Notes: generated by a model from the sequence alone, not told the origin. Counted from the stretch's first letter, positions 8,836 through 19,067 are shown. The stretch: DNA of 59,936 bases from Terriglobia bacterium (GCA_030040995.1 JASHOS010000249.1:1-59936), one strand, 5' to 3'. Program-made: numbers and translations.

Positions 8836-10308
8836 TTAGCCGTGCGTCAGGCTTTTTGTTGAGGGCAGGTTCGAAGTGTTCCATCCGCCGCCCAGATACT
8901 CGATAAGCAGCACGCTCGCCGTCATGCGGTTGGTAAGAATGCCGATGGCGGTCACCTGGTCGGCAAGCAGCGTCTCTTGGGCGGTGATTACGCCGAGGTA
9001 ATCGACAATTCCTGAAATGTATTGGTACCTTTCGAGGTCGAGCGAACGCTGCGCCGCCTTGACGGCCACGTCTTCGGCCTTCGCTTCGTCTTCGAGGATG
9101 CGCAGTGCCGCCAAGTTATCCTCCACATTCTGGAAGGCGGTCAGAACGGTCTGTCGGTAATTGGCGACATCCGCGTCGTAGGCAGCTTCCTCTTCCTTCA
9201 CCGTCCAGCGCCGCTTGCCGAAATCCACGAGCGTCTCCGCCAACTGGGGGCCCAGGGACCAGAAACCGCTCGACGCGTTGAACAATTTGCCAAGGGATCC
9301 TGTCTCGTAGCCTGCCGCCGCGCTAAGCGTCAGCGTTGGATAATAGGCAGCTTCGGCAATGCCAATTTGCTCGTTGGCGGCGGCCATGTCGCGCTCGGCC
9401 GTGGCGATATCCGGGCGGCGCTCCAGCAACTGGGAAGGAACTCCGACGGGAACCGGCGGCGGCGTAAGCGTAATTGCCCCGTGCGGGATGGAAAGCTCCG
9501 AGGGTGGCTTGCCCGTCAAGACGGCGATCGCGTGCTCGTATTGCGCGCGGGCAACACCGTAGCCAATTAACTGCGCTTTGGCGGTGTCGAGCTGGGTTAC
9601 CGCCTGAGCCACGGTAGCGCCCGAGGCAACGCCTTGCTTCATCTGCTCCTGAGTCAGCTTGAGGTAATCCTGATAAAGCTTCACCGTGCTATTCAGTAAG
9701 TCGATGTCGCCATCCGTGCCGCGTAGCTCATAGTAGTCTTCCGCGAGATCTCCCTGGTAGGTCAACTGGGCGTTCGCCAATGTCGCGTAACTAGCTTGAG
9801 CCGTTTCCTGGAGTCCCCGATACTCCCGCCGGATGCTTCCCCAAAGGTCGATGGCGTAGGAAGCGTCAAAGGGCAATTCAAACTGATTGCGGGCGCCCGA
9901 AGTGAGATTTCCTTCGGAGACGTTGTATAGTGTCGCCGAAGTCCGCGAATTCGAATAGGACGGACTCGTTGAGAGAGACGGAAACAACTCGGATCGCGCC
10001 ACGCGTACGGCGTCCCGCGCTTCCTCGAATTGCGCGGCTGCCAACAGGACATTCTGATTCGAGATATTTACCTGCTCTTCAAGGGCATCAAGCTCCGGGT
10101 CTTTATAGATCTCCCACCATTTTCCCTTAGCTGTGCCATCACTCGGCTGCGCTTGGTTCCATGTGGCGCCTTCCCAGCTCTGTGGCGGCGCTTCCTTGAA
10201 CGCGGGTGGGATGGGAGCGGAAGGACGCTTGTAGTTTGGTCCGACCATGCAGGAAGTCAGGCAGAGCACAAGGCCGGCAAGAGCGACGGGTAGGTAGCCC
10301 TGACGCAT
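8836..10308 (-). CDS. NodT-family RND outer-membrane factor lipoprotein
   Basis: A 490-aa outer-membrane factor of the OprM/NodT type. The start at 10308 gives a lipoprotein signal MRQGYLPVALAGLVLC followed by lipobox LTSC and the family hallmark MVGPNYKRP. Longer in-frame starts at 10347 and 10362 would prepend residues encoded by a TTTTGGA tandem repeat and are less likely. Two TolC-like repeats follow, with LLERRPDIATAERDMAAAN near 310 and DFGKRRW near 385. It is the last gene of the MdtABC-like operon, 70 nt after the second pump subunit, and supplies the outer-membrane exit duct. Confidence 0.92.
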   Translation of the reverse strand: MRQGYLPVALAGLVLCLTSCMVGPNYKRPSAPIPPAFKEAPPQSWEGATWNQAQPSDGTAKGKWWEIYKDPELDALEEQVNISNQNVLLAAAQFEEARDAVRVARSELFPSLSTSPSYSNSRTSATLYNVSEGNLTSGARNQFELPFDASYAIDLWGSIRREYRGLQETAQASYATLANAQLTYQGDLAEDYYELRGTDGDIDLLNSTVKLYQDYLKLTQEQMKQGVASGATVAQAVTQLDTAKAQLIGYGVARAQYEHAIAVLTGKPPSELSIPHGAITLTPPPVPVGVPSQLLERRPDIATAERDMAAANEQIGIAEAAYYPTLTLSAAAGYETGSLGKLFNASSGFWSLGPQLAETLVDFGKRRWTVKEEEAAYDADVANYRQTVLTAFQNVEDNLAALRILEDEAKAEDVAVKAAQRSLDLERYQYISGIVDYLGVITAQETLLADQVTAIGILTNRMTASVLLIEYLGGGWNTSNLPSTKSLTHG

Positions 10309-10338
10309 TTTGGATTTTGGATTTTGGATTTTGGATTT
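10308..10338. repeat. Heptanucleotide tandem repeat (TTTTGGA x4)
   Basis: Four exact copies of TTTTGGA plus a partial fifth lie directly upstream of the outer-membrane factor start. On the coding strand the unit reads TCCAAAA, whose frame would give Lys/Ser/Ile/Gln/Asn/Pro residues if the upstream start were used. It may change length by slippage and move the start region relative to the ribosome site. Confidence 0.8.
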
Positions 10339-10378
10339 AATGGCCATCTCGGATCTGTTCATTTCAAATAGTGGTAGT

Positions 10379-13300
10379 TCAATACTGCAAAGGCTCGGCT
10401 TCCGCGGGGGCCCTGCCCCGCACGCGATCCCACCAGTGCTGCAGCCGGTCAAAATAGAGGTAAATCACCGGGGTGGTGAAGAGCGTCAACGCCTGACTCA
10501 CCATCAGGCCGCCAATAATCGCAATCCCCAGCGGACGGCGCAGTTCCGACCCCATTCCCGAACCCACAGCCAGGGGCACCGCGCCCAGAATGGCGGCCAT
10601 GGTCGTCATGACGATAGGGCGGAAGCGCAACAGGCATGCCTGGTATATGGCGTCACGGGAATTCTTGCCCTCATTGCGCTCCGCAGCGATTGCAAAGTCA
10701 ACCATCAGAATGCCATTTTTCTTTACCAAACCGATCAGCAAAATGATCCCGATGATGGCAATCACCGTCAGGTCCGTATGCGTAACCAGCAGCGCCAGGA
10801 GGGCGCCGGCACCTGCCGATGGCAGCGTGGAAAGGATGGTTACCGGGTGGATATAGCTTTCGTAAAGAATGCCGAGTACCAGATAAACTGTCACGAGTGC
10901 CGCAGCAATTAGGAGAGGCTCCGTGTTGAGCGACTGCTGGTAAGCTTGCGCGTTTCCGGCAAATCCCGTCAGGATTGAGCTTGGAAGCCGCACCTGCTCC
11001 GCCGCCGCTTCGATCGCGTCCACCGCCTGGCCGAGCGCGACGCCCGGGCGCAGGTTAAACGACATGGTGACGGACGGGAACAAGCCGACATGGTTGACAT
11101 CCAGCGGCGCGTTTTGCGGGGCAAAATGAGCGATTGCGGTCAGCGGAACTTCCTGCCCGGACGGCGAATCCACGTAGATGTCGCGCAGTGTTTGAGGATT
11201 CTGCCAGTACTGCGGGGCGACTTCCATCACCACATGGTATTGGTTGAGCGGTGAGTACAACGTGGCCACTTCCCGCTCGCCAAAGGCGTCATAGAGCGTG
11301 TCATCGACGAGCTGCGAATTGATGCTGAAGCGCGCCGCCGTATGGCGGTCAACGTCAACGTAACTCTCAAGGCCGCGGTTTTGCTCATCGCTGTTCACAT
11401 CGACGATCATGTGGATCTTCTTCAACTGTTGAAGCATCAGGGGCGCATAGCGGTCGAGGTCGTTCAGATTATCGCTGACCAGGTTGTACTGATACTCCGC
11501 GTTCGTACTGTGACCCCCAATGCGCACATTCTGTTCGGCCTGCAGATAAAGCCTAGCTCCTGGCACGCGGGCGAGTTTGGGAGCAAGCTCCAGGACGACC
11601 TGCATGGCCGTCAATTTTCTCGGGGGAATCGGCTTTAACTGCATGAACATCCGCGCCGTGTTAAGGGTGGCGCCGCCGCCTCCGCTGCCGGTGAAGCCTA
11701 TCACGTTGCTCAGGTTCGGATCGGCGAGCACAATCTTTTGCATCTGTTGCAAAATCCTGTTCATTGACTGGAATGACGTGTCCTGGTCGGCCTGAATCAT
11801 GCCCATCACTCGTCCGTTATCCTGCTCCGGGAAAAAGCCCTTGGGCACATAAATGTACAAATAGATCGTGAATGCGACCATGGCGATCCAGACGGTGAGC
11901 GCAATCACCGGCACTTTGAGGATGGCGGAGAGAGCTTTTCCGTAGACAGCCACGATTCGATTCAACGCGCGCTCGCCAGCGCGATAGAACCAGCCGTGGG
12001 TTTCATGCGCTTTCAGCAAGTGAGCGCACATCATGGGAGTTGCGGTGAGAGAGACCACCATGGAAATCAGAATGGCGGCGGAAAGCGTGACGGCAAATTC
12101 ATGGAACAGGCGTCCTACAATTCCCTGCATCAGCAGCAAGGGAATAAAGACGGCAACCAACGAGATGCTAATCGTAAAAACCGTTGAGCCAATCTCCTGG
12201 GCGCCTTTGAGGGCCGCGCGAAAGGGATCCATGCCCTGTTCGAGGTAGCGCGAGATGTTCTCGATCACCACAATCGCATCGTCCACCACGAAGCCCGTGC
12301 AAATGGTGAGCGCCATCAACGATAAGTTATCAAGGCTGTAGCCGAGCAAGTACATGACGGCAAATGTGGCAATGATGGAGACGGGGACAGCAATGCCAGG
12401 GATGAAGGTGGTTCGGGCATTTCTGAGGAACAGGAATACGACGAACACGACCAGAATGACGGCAATGATTACGGTGACTTCGGTTACGTCGACCGAGACG
12501 CGGATCGTGCTGCTTTGGTCCATCATCACCTGCGTCGTAATGGTCGGGGAGATGGCGGCCCGGAGATAGGGAAGGGCGGCGCGGATGCGGTCCACTGTGG
12601 AAATAATGTTCGCACCCGGTTGCCGCCAGATGAGCACCACGATGGACGGGAGGCCATTAAAGTAGCCGGCATTGCGGACGTCCTGAACCGAGTTGATGGC
12701 TTGGCCGACGTCGGATATGCGTACGGCGGATCCGTTATGGTAGGCAATGATTAATGGCGTATAGTCAATCTCATCGAAGATTTGATCGTTGGCGCCTACC
12801 TGCCACTGGCTCGCGCCGTTCGAAAAGTAGCCTTTGGGCGTATCGGCCGTGGCAGCCACGAGCGTGCTCCGCACCTGCTCGAGGCCAATGCCGTATTTGT
12901 TGAGTTGCGACGGGTTCAACTCGATACGCACGGCAGGTAGGGCTCCGCCTCCCACAATGACCTGGCCCACGCCGTTAATCTGAGAAAGCTTTTGCATCAC
13001 GACGGAGTCGGCGGCGTTATAAACTTGTGCCTTCGTCAGCACCTTGGAAGTCATAGCAAGGATGAGAATCGGCGAGTCTGCTGGATTCACTTTCCGGTAA
13101 AAAGGCTCCATGGGGAGGTTGGCCGGCATGTAGCTGCGAGCCGCCTGGATGGCCGCTTGCACGTCGCGCGCGGCGTCGTTGATATTGCGGCTCAGCCCAA
13201 ATTGCAGCGTGACGTTACTATTGCCGAGGCTGCTCGTCGAGGTCATCTCCGTCACGTCGGCAATATGGGCGAATTGGCGCTCGAGCGGGGTCGCCACGGA

Positions 13301-13483
13301 GGAGGCCATGTTTTCTGGGCTCGCTCCCGGCAGAGAAGCGGAGACAGAAATTGTGGGGAAATCGACGTTGGGCAGCGGCGCCACGGGCAGAAGGAAGTAA
13401 GCCACAGCGCCCGCCAGCGCGATGGCGATGGTTAAGAGAGTGGTGGCGACCGGCTTCCGGATGAAAATCTCGGAAATATTCAT
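10379..13483 (-). CDS. mdtC: RND multidrug efflux permease, MdtC-like
   Basis: A 1034-aa inner-membrane proton-driven pump subunit of the HAE1 class. It opens with the family start IFIRKPVATTLL (TM1). It carries the proton-relay pair in GFVVDDAIVVIENISRY (TM4), the two large periplasmic loops, and the C-terminal repeat of six helices ending GSELRRPLGIAIIGG. Length is typical. It is three nt downstream of the paralogous permease gene, as in mdtB-mdtC, where the two proteins form a B2C heterotrimer. Assignment to C rather than B rests on order and similarity by eye. Confidence 0.93.
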   Translation of the reverse strand: MNISEIFIRKPVATTLLTIAIALAGAVAYFLLPVAPLPNVDFPTISVSASLPGASPENMASSVATPLERQFAHIADVTEMTSTSSLGNSNVTLQFGLSRNINDAARDVQAAIQAARSYMPANLPMEPFYRKVNPADSPILILAMTSKVLTKAQVYNAADSVVMQKLSQINGVGQVIVGGGALPAVRIELNPSQLNKYGIGLEQVRSTLVAATADTPKGYFSNGASQWQVGANDQIFDEIDYTPLIIAYHNGSAVRISDVGQAINSVQDVRNAGYFNGLPSIVVLIWRQPGANIISTVDRIRAALPYLRAAISPTITTQVMMDQSSTIRVSVDVTEVTVIIAVILVVFVVFLFLRNARTTFIPGIAVPVSIIATFAVMYLLGYSLDNLSLMALTICTGFVVDDAIVVIENISRYLEQGMDPFRAALKGAQEIGSTVFTISISLVAVFIPLLLMQGIVGRLFHEFAVTLSAAILISMVVSLTATPMMCAHLLKAHETHGWFYRAGERALNRIVAVYGKALSAILKVPVIALTVWIAMVAFTIYLYIYVPKGFFPEQDNGRVMGMIQADQDTSFQSMNRILQQMQKIVLADPNLSNVIGFTGSGGGGATLNTARMFMQLKPIPPRKLTAMQVVLELAPKLARVPGARLYLQAEQNVRIGGHSTNAEYQYNLVSDNLNDLDRYAPLMLQQLKKIHMIVDVNSDEQNRGLESYVDVDRHTAARFSINSQLVDDTLYDAFGEREVATLYSPLNQYHVVMEVAPQYWQNPQTLRDIYVDSPSGQEVPLTAIAHFAPQNAPLDVNHVGLFPSVTMSFNLRPGVALGQAVDAIEAAAEQVRLPSSILTGFAGNAQAYQQSLNTEPLLIAAALVTVYLVLGILYESYIHPVTILSTLPSAGAGALLALLVTHTDLTVIAIIGIILLIGLVKKNGILMVDFAIAAERNEGKNSRDAIYQACLLRFRPIVMTTMAAILGAVPLAVGSGMGSELRRPLGIAIIGGLMVSQALTLFTTPVIYLYFDRLQHWWDRVRGRAPAEAEPLQY

Positions 13484-13486
13484 CGC

Positions 13487-16400
13487 TTACTCGGTTCCCA
13501 ACGGCTCAGCGCCGGTCTGGACTTCTTCGCCGTGCCAGAGCCGCCGCCCCAGGCGGTCGAGCCAGATATAGATCACGGGTGTGGTGTAGAGGGTTAGCAA
13601 TTGGCTCAGGAGCAGCCCGCCCACGATCGTGATGCCCAGCGGGCGGCGCAATTCCGAACCCATGCCCGTTCCGAGCGCTAAGGGGACGCCGCCCAGGATC
13701 GCTGCCAGCGTCGTCATCATGATTGGGCGGAATCGCAGAAGACATGCCTGATAAATCGCATTCACCGGAGTCATGCCTTCCTTCCGCTCGGCATCGAGGG
13801 CAAAATCGATCATCAAGATGGCGTTCTTCTCTACAATGCCGATGAGCAGAACAAGGCCAATGAGGGCAATGATGCTGAAATCGGTATGGCAAAGCATAAG
13901 AGCCAGCAGCGCGCCAACACCCGCCGAAGGCAGCGTGGAGAGGATCGTCAGCGGATGGATGTAGCTTTCATACAAGACGCCCAGGACGATGTAAACCGCA
14001 ATAACGGCCGCGAGCACCAGCAGAGGCTCGTTCGTCAGCGAGCGCTGAAACGTTTCGGCCGCACCCTGAAAACTCGCCTCAACGGCGGCGGGCATGTGGA
14101 GCTGCTGCTTCACGCGGTTGATTGCATTGATCGCATCGCCAAGTGAAGAGCTCCGCGCCAGATTGAAAGAAAGCGTTACCACGGGAAACTGGCCCTGATG
14201 GTTCACCGTAAGGGGGGCGGTTGTTTCCACGACGTGGCTGAAAGCGGAAAGCGGCACTTCGTTGCTTGGATACTCGGAATTGGATTGGATTGCCTGCCCG
14301 CCAAAAGAGGTGTCGGAGGGAATCGCTGAAGCGCCAATAGACGATGAAGTCTCAGCGAGGTTTGCGGCATTCGCGGTGGCCGAGCTCGTCGGCCCGTATA
14401 ACGGTTGCGCTGCGGATCCGCCGGCCACCAAGCCGGTGGCCGAGGTCGAGCTTCCTTCACCCGTCCTTATAAAGAGATCGCTCAAGTCCTGCGGGCTTTT
14501 GAAAAATGAAGACATGACTTCCAGGACCACGTGGTATTGATTCAACTGCGTGTAGATGGTAGAGACTTCGCGCTGGCCGTAAGCGTCGTAGAGCGTTTCG
14601 TCGATATCGGAGGCTGAGATGCCCAGGCGGTACGCGGTGCTGCGGTCGTAGACGAGCTGCGCTTGCAACCCGCCATTTTCCTGATCGCTGGCCACATCGC
14701 GCAACTCCGGCAGCTTCTCAAGCGCGGCAAGCATTTTGGGAGCAAAGCTGGAGAGTTCGCCCTGGTTTGGGTCTTCGAGCGTATATTGGTACTCCGTCCG
14801 GGTTACGCGATCAGCCAGGGTAATGTCCTGGACAGGCTGCATATACAGCGTAATCCCGGCAACTTTCGCTAAGGCCGGTTGCAATCGGCGAATGATGGCG
14901 CTGGCGCTGGTTTTTCGTTCATCGAGCGGCTTCAGATTAATCTGGATGCGCCCGCTATTGAGCGTGGTGTTGGTTCCATCCACCCCGATGAAAGAGGAAA
15001 GACTTTGGACAGCCGGGTCCTTCATGATGATCTTGCCAAGCGCCTGCTGCTCGCGCGACATCTGGTCAAACGACACGGTTTGCGCGGCTTGCGAGACGCC
15101 CTGGATTACCCCGGTATCCTGAGTAGGAAAGAATCCTTTGGGAATATAAATGTACAGGAGTACAGTGAGCACAAAAGTTGCGATGGCTACAAGGAGTGTC
15201 TCCCCCTCATGACGCAGCACCCACTGGAGCGTCCGGTCGTAAAAACCAAGGATCGAATTCCAGGTTCGCTCCGAAACGTTATAGAAGCCGCCCTGCTCTT
15301 CGGGAGGCCGGTGTTTCAGCAGCTTGGAGCACAACATAGGAGTCAGCGTGAGGGTAACCACTGCCGAGATAAGGATGGTTGCCGCCAGCGTGATCGCAAA
15401 TTCGCGGAAGAGACGGCCGACAATATCCCCCATAAACAGTAATGGGATCAGAACGGCAATCAGCGAGAAAGTCAGGGAGATAATGGTGAAGCCAATCTGC
15501 TTGGAACCCTTCAGCGCGGCTTCAAGAGCGGAATCTCCTTCTTCGATATAACGAGAAATGTTTTCAATCATTACCACCGCGTCATCGACAACAAAACCGG
15601 TCGAGATCGTCAGAGCCATTAAGGACAAATTATCGAGGCTGAAACCGAGCAAATACATCGCTCCAAATGTGCCGACGAGGGACAACGGGACCGTGATGGC
15701 GGGAATCACCGTTGCGGCGATGCTGCGCAGAAAGAGGAACATGACCATCACCACTAGCGCCACCGTCAGCATCAGCTCAAACTGCACGTCTTTGACGGAC
15801 GCGCGAATCGTCACCGTGCGGTCGGTGAGGATATGGACGCCAACGGCCTTGGGCAGCGTGGTTGTGAGTTGGGGCAGGACGGTCTTAATGCGGTTGACGA
15901 CGGAAATGATGTTAGCGCCGGGCTGCCGCTGAATGTTCATAACGACGGCCGGAGTGGTGTTCATCCAGGCAGCCTCGTTGGTGTCCTCGACGCCTTCAAA
16001 CACCTGCGCCACTTGCGACAACATCACCGGAGCGCCGTTTCGGTAAGCGATGATGAGCGGAGCATATTGGCTCGCTGAAAGCAACTGGTCGTTCGAGTTG
16101 ACTTGGTAGTCCTGGTAAGGGCCGTCGAAGTTGCCCTTAGCCTCATTGACGTTGGCATCGAGGACAGCACTGCGCACATCCTCCAGATTCAAACCGTAAG
16201 CTTCCAATTGGACGGGGTTGATTTGAATGCGCACGGCGGGTTTTTCGCCGCCGCTGATGCTCACCAGCCCGACGCCGGGGAGTTGGGAGAGTTTAGGCAG
16301 CAACCGGTTGTCGGCGAGATCTTCAACATCCGGAAGCGAGAGCGCTTTTGACGTGAGCGCCAGGGTCAAAATCGGCGTATCGGCGGGATTGATCTTGGCG

Positions 16401-16786
16401 TAGACCGGGGGTGTGGGCAGGTCCGGCGGAAGATAGGTGTTGGAAGCTGTGAGCGCCTCCTGGACGTCCTGCTCGCCGACGTTGATATCCACGCCAAGGT
16501 CGAATTGCAATGTGATGAGCGAGAGGCCGTTGGAACTGATCGACGTCATCTGCTGGAGCCCGGGCACTTCGCCAAGCTCGCGCTCGAGGGGCGCCGTGAC
16601 GTAAGTGGCCATTACGTCCGGGCTGGCCCCCGGATAAAACGTGGTTACCTGCATGGTCGGATAGTTGACCTCGGGCAATGCAGAAACGGGCAGCAACTTA
16701 TAGGCCACCGCGCCCGACAGCAGGATGGCCGCCATCAGCAGGGAAGTCGCTATGGGCCGGAGAATGAAGATGCGGGATGGATTCAT
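13487..16786 (-). CDS. mdtB: RND multidrug efflux permease, MdtB-like, with Ser/Ala-rich insert
   Basis: A 1099-aa RND permease with the same architecture as its neighbour: IFILRPIATSLLMAAI at the start, GFVVDDAVVMIENISRYIEEG in TM4, and a C-terminal half ending GSELRRPLGITIVGG. It is about 65 residues longer because of a low-complexity Ser/Ala/Thr/Gly segment in the second periplasmic loop (about 14230-14470), between the FIRTGEG and NEVPLSAF blocks. Its start overlaps the stop of the fusion-protein gene (ATGA, 16783-16786), indicating translational coupling. With the adjacent gene it should form a heteromeric pump. Confidence 0.94.
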   Translation of the reverse strand: MNPSRIFILRPIATSLLMAAILLSGAVAYKLLPVSALPEVNYPTMQVTTFYPGASPDVMATYVTAPLERELGEVPGLQQMTSISSNGLSLITLQFDLGVDINVGEQDVQEALTASNTYLPPDLPTPPVYAKINPADTPILTLALTSKALSLPDVEDLADNRLLPKLSQLPGVGLVSISGGEKPAVRIQINPVQLEAYGLNLEDVRSAVLDANVNEAKGNFDGPYQDYQVNSNDQLLSASQYAPLIIAYRNGAPVMLSQVAQVFEGVEDTNEAAWMNTTPAVVMNIQRQPGANIISVVNRIKTVLPQLTTTLPKAVGVHILTDRTVTIRASVKDVQFELMLTVALVVMVMFLFLRSIAATVIPAITVPLSLVGTFGAMYLLGFSLDNLSLMALTISTGFVVDDAVVMIENISRYIEEGDSALEAALKGSKQIGFTIISLTFSLIAVLIPLLFMGDIVGRLFREFAITLAATILISAVVTLTLTPMLCSKLLKHRPPEEQGGFYNVSERTWNSILGFYDRTLQWVLRHEGETLLVAIATFVLTVLLYIYIPKGFFPTQDTGVIQGVSQAAQTVSFDQMSREQQALGKIIMKDPAVQSLSSFIGVDGTNTTLNSGRIQINLKPLDERKTSASAIIRRLQPALAKVAGITLYMQPVQDITLADRVTRTEYQYTLEDPNQGELSSFAPKMLAALEKLPELRDVASDQENGGLQAQLVYDRSTAYRLGISASDIDETLYDAYGQREVSTIYTQLNQYHVVLEVMSSFFKSPQDLSDLFIRTGEGSSTSATGLVAGGSAAQPLYGPTSSATANAANLAETSSSIGASAIPSDTSFGGQAIQSNSEYPSNEVPLSAFSHVVETTAPLTVNHQGQFPVVTLSFNLARSSSLGDAINAINRVKQQLHMPAAVEASFQGAAETFQRSLTNEPLLVLAAVIAVYIVLGVLYESYIHPLTILSTLPSAGVGALLALMLCHTDFSIIALIGLVLLIGIVEKNAILMIDFALDAERKEGMTPVNAIYQACLLRFRPIMMTTLAAILGGVPLALGTGMGSELRRPLGITIVGGLLLSQLLTLYTTPVIYIWLDRLGRRLWHGEEVQTGAEPLGTE

Positions 16787-18027
16787 GGATTGTTCGTGGT
16801 GGGCTTCACGTTCTCGAGGCGAACGCGAACCTTGCTGCCCTCCTGAATTTGGTCAACACCCGTCATAACTACCACCTGGCCCGGCTCGACCCCAGAGGTG
16901 ATCTGCGTCACGTTGCCTTCTGTGGTCCCAACCTTGACCGTCCGCATGCTTGCGGTTGAATTGGGCTGCACCACATAAACGTAGGTTGCTTGAGCGTTCC
17001 GCTGGACGGCGGCTGTTGGCACCAGCGTGACGCCGCGCTTCTCCTCCACCAGCAAGTGCGCGTTGACGAATTCATTCGCAAATAGAGCGCCGCCACGGTT
17101 ATTAAACAGGGCTCTCAGCTTGATTGTGCCGGTGGTGGGATCGATTTGGTTGTCAATCGTTTCAAGGTACCCAGTCGCGATCTCGGTTGTGTCGGTGTGG
17201 TCATAGGCGTCTACCGCCAGCCGCTCACCGGCGTGCCATCTCCTATACACCTCCGGGAGCTGATCTTCGGAAATGGGGACGATCACGGTGATCGGCTGAA
17301 TCTGAGTGATCACCGCCAAACCCGTCGTGCTTCCAGCCGTAACGTAATTTCCGGGATCCACGAGGCGCAGACCTACGCGGCCGTCGATCGGAGACGTAAT
17401 ATGGCAATAAACAAGGTCGAGCTTGGCGGTATCGATGGCCGCCTGATCCACTTTTAGAGTCGCCGCGTCGGACTTGACAGTGGCTGCCTGTGTGGCCAGA
17501 GTCTGCTCCGTCTCCGCTTCTTCCGGCACCAGCACCTGATAGCGATGGAGGTCGACGAGCGCGTTGTTATAAGTGGCCGTGTCTCGCGCCAGCGCCGCCT
17601 GATCGTTCTCGATCATCACTTGATAAGGCCGCGGGTCGATCAGCGCGAGCAAATCGCCCTTATGGACCATCTGGCCCTGCTTGTAAAAAACATTCATCAG
17701 ATAGCCACTGATCTGTGATATTACCGTGACCGTATAGACTGGCGTCACCGCGCCCAGGCCCGTCACGTAAACGCCAATATTCCCCTTCCACGCCGTTGCC
17801 GCATCCACCGGGACAGCGCCCGGGGTTCTCATCCTCAGGCCCGGCGTGGCCTGAGTCGCGCCGACGGCGGGACTGACGGCCTTCCTTGGCCAGACGTAGT
17901 AGAGGACGATGGCCAAGGCGATCATGCCGGGCAGCACGAGCCACCACCGGCGCTTTTTGGCGGGCTCCTGCCCGGCTTGTACTTCCTTGGGCTGCTCTTC
18001 TACCGAAGGACGATACTCTTTATTCAT
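16783..18027 (-). CDS. mdtA: RND membrane fusion protein, MdtA-like
   Basis: A 414-aa periplasmic adaptor. I chose the ATG at 18027, giving a cytosolic Lys/Arg-rich start, one membrane anchor (about residues 28-45) and the periplasmic part. The family phrases VKSGDLLALIDPRPY-like (here VHKGDLLALIDPRPYQV), the helical hairpin QAALARDTATYNNALVDL, and SPIDGRVGLRLVDPGNYV are present. They represent the lipoyl, alpha-hairpin and beta-barrel domains. Longer in-frame translation upstream to 18180 is unlikely to be coding. It is the first gene of the A-B-C-outer-membrane-factor operon and joins pump to exit duct. No dedicated regulator lies beside the operon. Confidence 0.93.
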   Translation of the reverse strand: MNKEYRPSVEEQPKEVQAGQEPAKKRRWWLVLPGMIALAIVLYYVWPRKAVSPAVGATQATPGLRMRTPGAVPVDAATAWKGNIGVYVTGLGAVTPVYTVTVISQISGYLMNVFYKQGQMVHKGDLLALIDPRPYQVMIENDQAALARDTATYNNALVDLHRYQVLVPEEAETEQTLATQAATVKSDAATLKVDQAAIDTAKLDLVYCHITSPIDGRVGLRLVDPGNYVTAGSTTGLAVITQIQPITVIVPISEDQLPEVYRRWHAGERLAVDAYDHTDTTEIATGYLETIDNQIDPTTGTIKLRALFNNRGGALFANEFVNAHLLVEEKRGVTLVPTAAVQRNAQATYVYVVQPNSTASMRTVKVGTTEGNVTQITSGVEPGQVVVMTGVDQIQEGSKVRVRLENVKPTTNNP

Positions 18028-18285
18028 GGTTGTATCCCGGAATCCTGATTGAGGCGCGGACGCCTTATTGTTTCCCGGCCCTATCCCTTTAACCCGGAGT
18101 TTGTACCAGGCGCGTGGATGGACGTTCGAGGGTGCGGCGGTGACGGTGACCCCCCGCGCATGCTGGTGGGATGCACACACGTCAGGTTCACATTAAGTTG
18201 TAATGACGAGTTTACGTTGCCAAGTGGCTGTAAAGCTGCCTGTTATTGAAACTGACCCACCACCGAAGGCTCGTAGATTATGGCC

Positions 18286-18801
18286 TCACCCGAGGAATAA
18301 CACGTGGACGTAAGTACCCAGCCTCACGTTATAAGCCAAATAAAAGCCGATATGGTTGGGATCTGGATAAATGACGATTTCATCGCTAGTCCAGAGCCAG
18401 TCGTTACAAAATTGGAAATCATACGGGGCCACGCTGAAATAAAAGCCATTAAACCAGAAGCGCGATGGACCGCCTCCCGCAAGGTGCCATACGTGGCCGC
18501 GGCCAAACCCGCCCGTAAAATGCCCATGCGCCCAAGGCTGCGCGAGGTGGTAGTTGGGGTCGTTGCGACCACTGACTCCGACCCACTGACCATTATGGTG
18601 AACGTGGGGAGCGTTGGGATGCCCGGCCCTATCGCTGTAGTGAGCGGGCGCCGTCCGGCTTGCCGGAACGCGAGCGGGACCATGAGAAGGAATAAATCCA
18701 TGACCAACGTCGTGAGCGCCGCCGCCAGCCCTTCTTTGGGCAACCGCGGTGACAGAAAGCATCAAGGACAACACAACAAGAAGTCCCAAAGTCTTTTTCA
18801 T
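18286..18801 (-). CDS. Secreted His/Gly-rich protein of unknown function
   Basis: A 171-aa protein with a clean Sec signal peptide (KK start, hydrophobic core residues 4-20, AVAQ cleavage region). The mature part is rich in His, Gly, Pro and aromatic residues, with clusters such as PHVHHNGQWVG, WAHGHFTGGFGRGHVWH and the C-terminal YPDPNHIGFYLAYNVRLGTYVHV. Proteins like this are common, uncharacterised envelope proteins of Acidobacteria. The His density could bind metal, but that is a guess. CGGAGG precedes the ATG. It lies upstream of the efflux operon on the same strand, with a gap of about 260 nt. Confidence 0.85.
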   Translation of the reverse strand: MKKTLGLLVVLSLMLSVTAVAQRRAGGGAHDVGHGFIPSHGPARVPASRTAPAHYSDRAGHPNAPHVHHNGQWVGVSGRNDPNYHLAQPWAHGHFTGGFGRGHVWHLAGGGPSRFWFNGFYFSVAPYDFQFCNDWLWTSDEIVIYPDPNHIGFYLAYNVRLGTYVHVLFLG

Positions 18802-18984
18802 GCGAGCCTCCGATGTGGCTAAAAGAATGGTGACGCCGTCCAGTTCTTTTCTTCACCTAATTATGACGCAAGTATGTGGTTCCCGGTTTCGGCCAAAGTG
18901 TCAAGAATTGTTAAGCCCGCAACGCTGTGGGTAGGGGTACAACTCGGGCAAGTATAACATTAAGTATTATATCCGCTAGCCCGG

Positions 18985-19067
18985 AGTGGGTCAGTTTTAT
19001 GTAGAGGCGGCTTCATGCCGCCATCTGGCGAGGTAAACTCGCCGCTATAAGTCCAAACTGACCCACT
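18985..19067. repeat. 83-nt palindromic repeat, family A1, copy 2
   Basis: Same outline as the copy at 261-343: AGTGGGTCAGTTT and AAACTGACCCACT ends around two GC hairpins. It is exactly 83 nt and sits in the divergent gap between the His-rich secreted protein and the HxlR regulator. A further ACTGACCCACCA half-site lies at 18249-18260. Confidence 0.85.
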
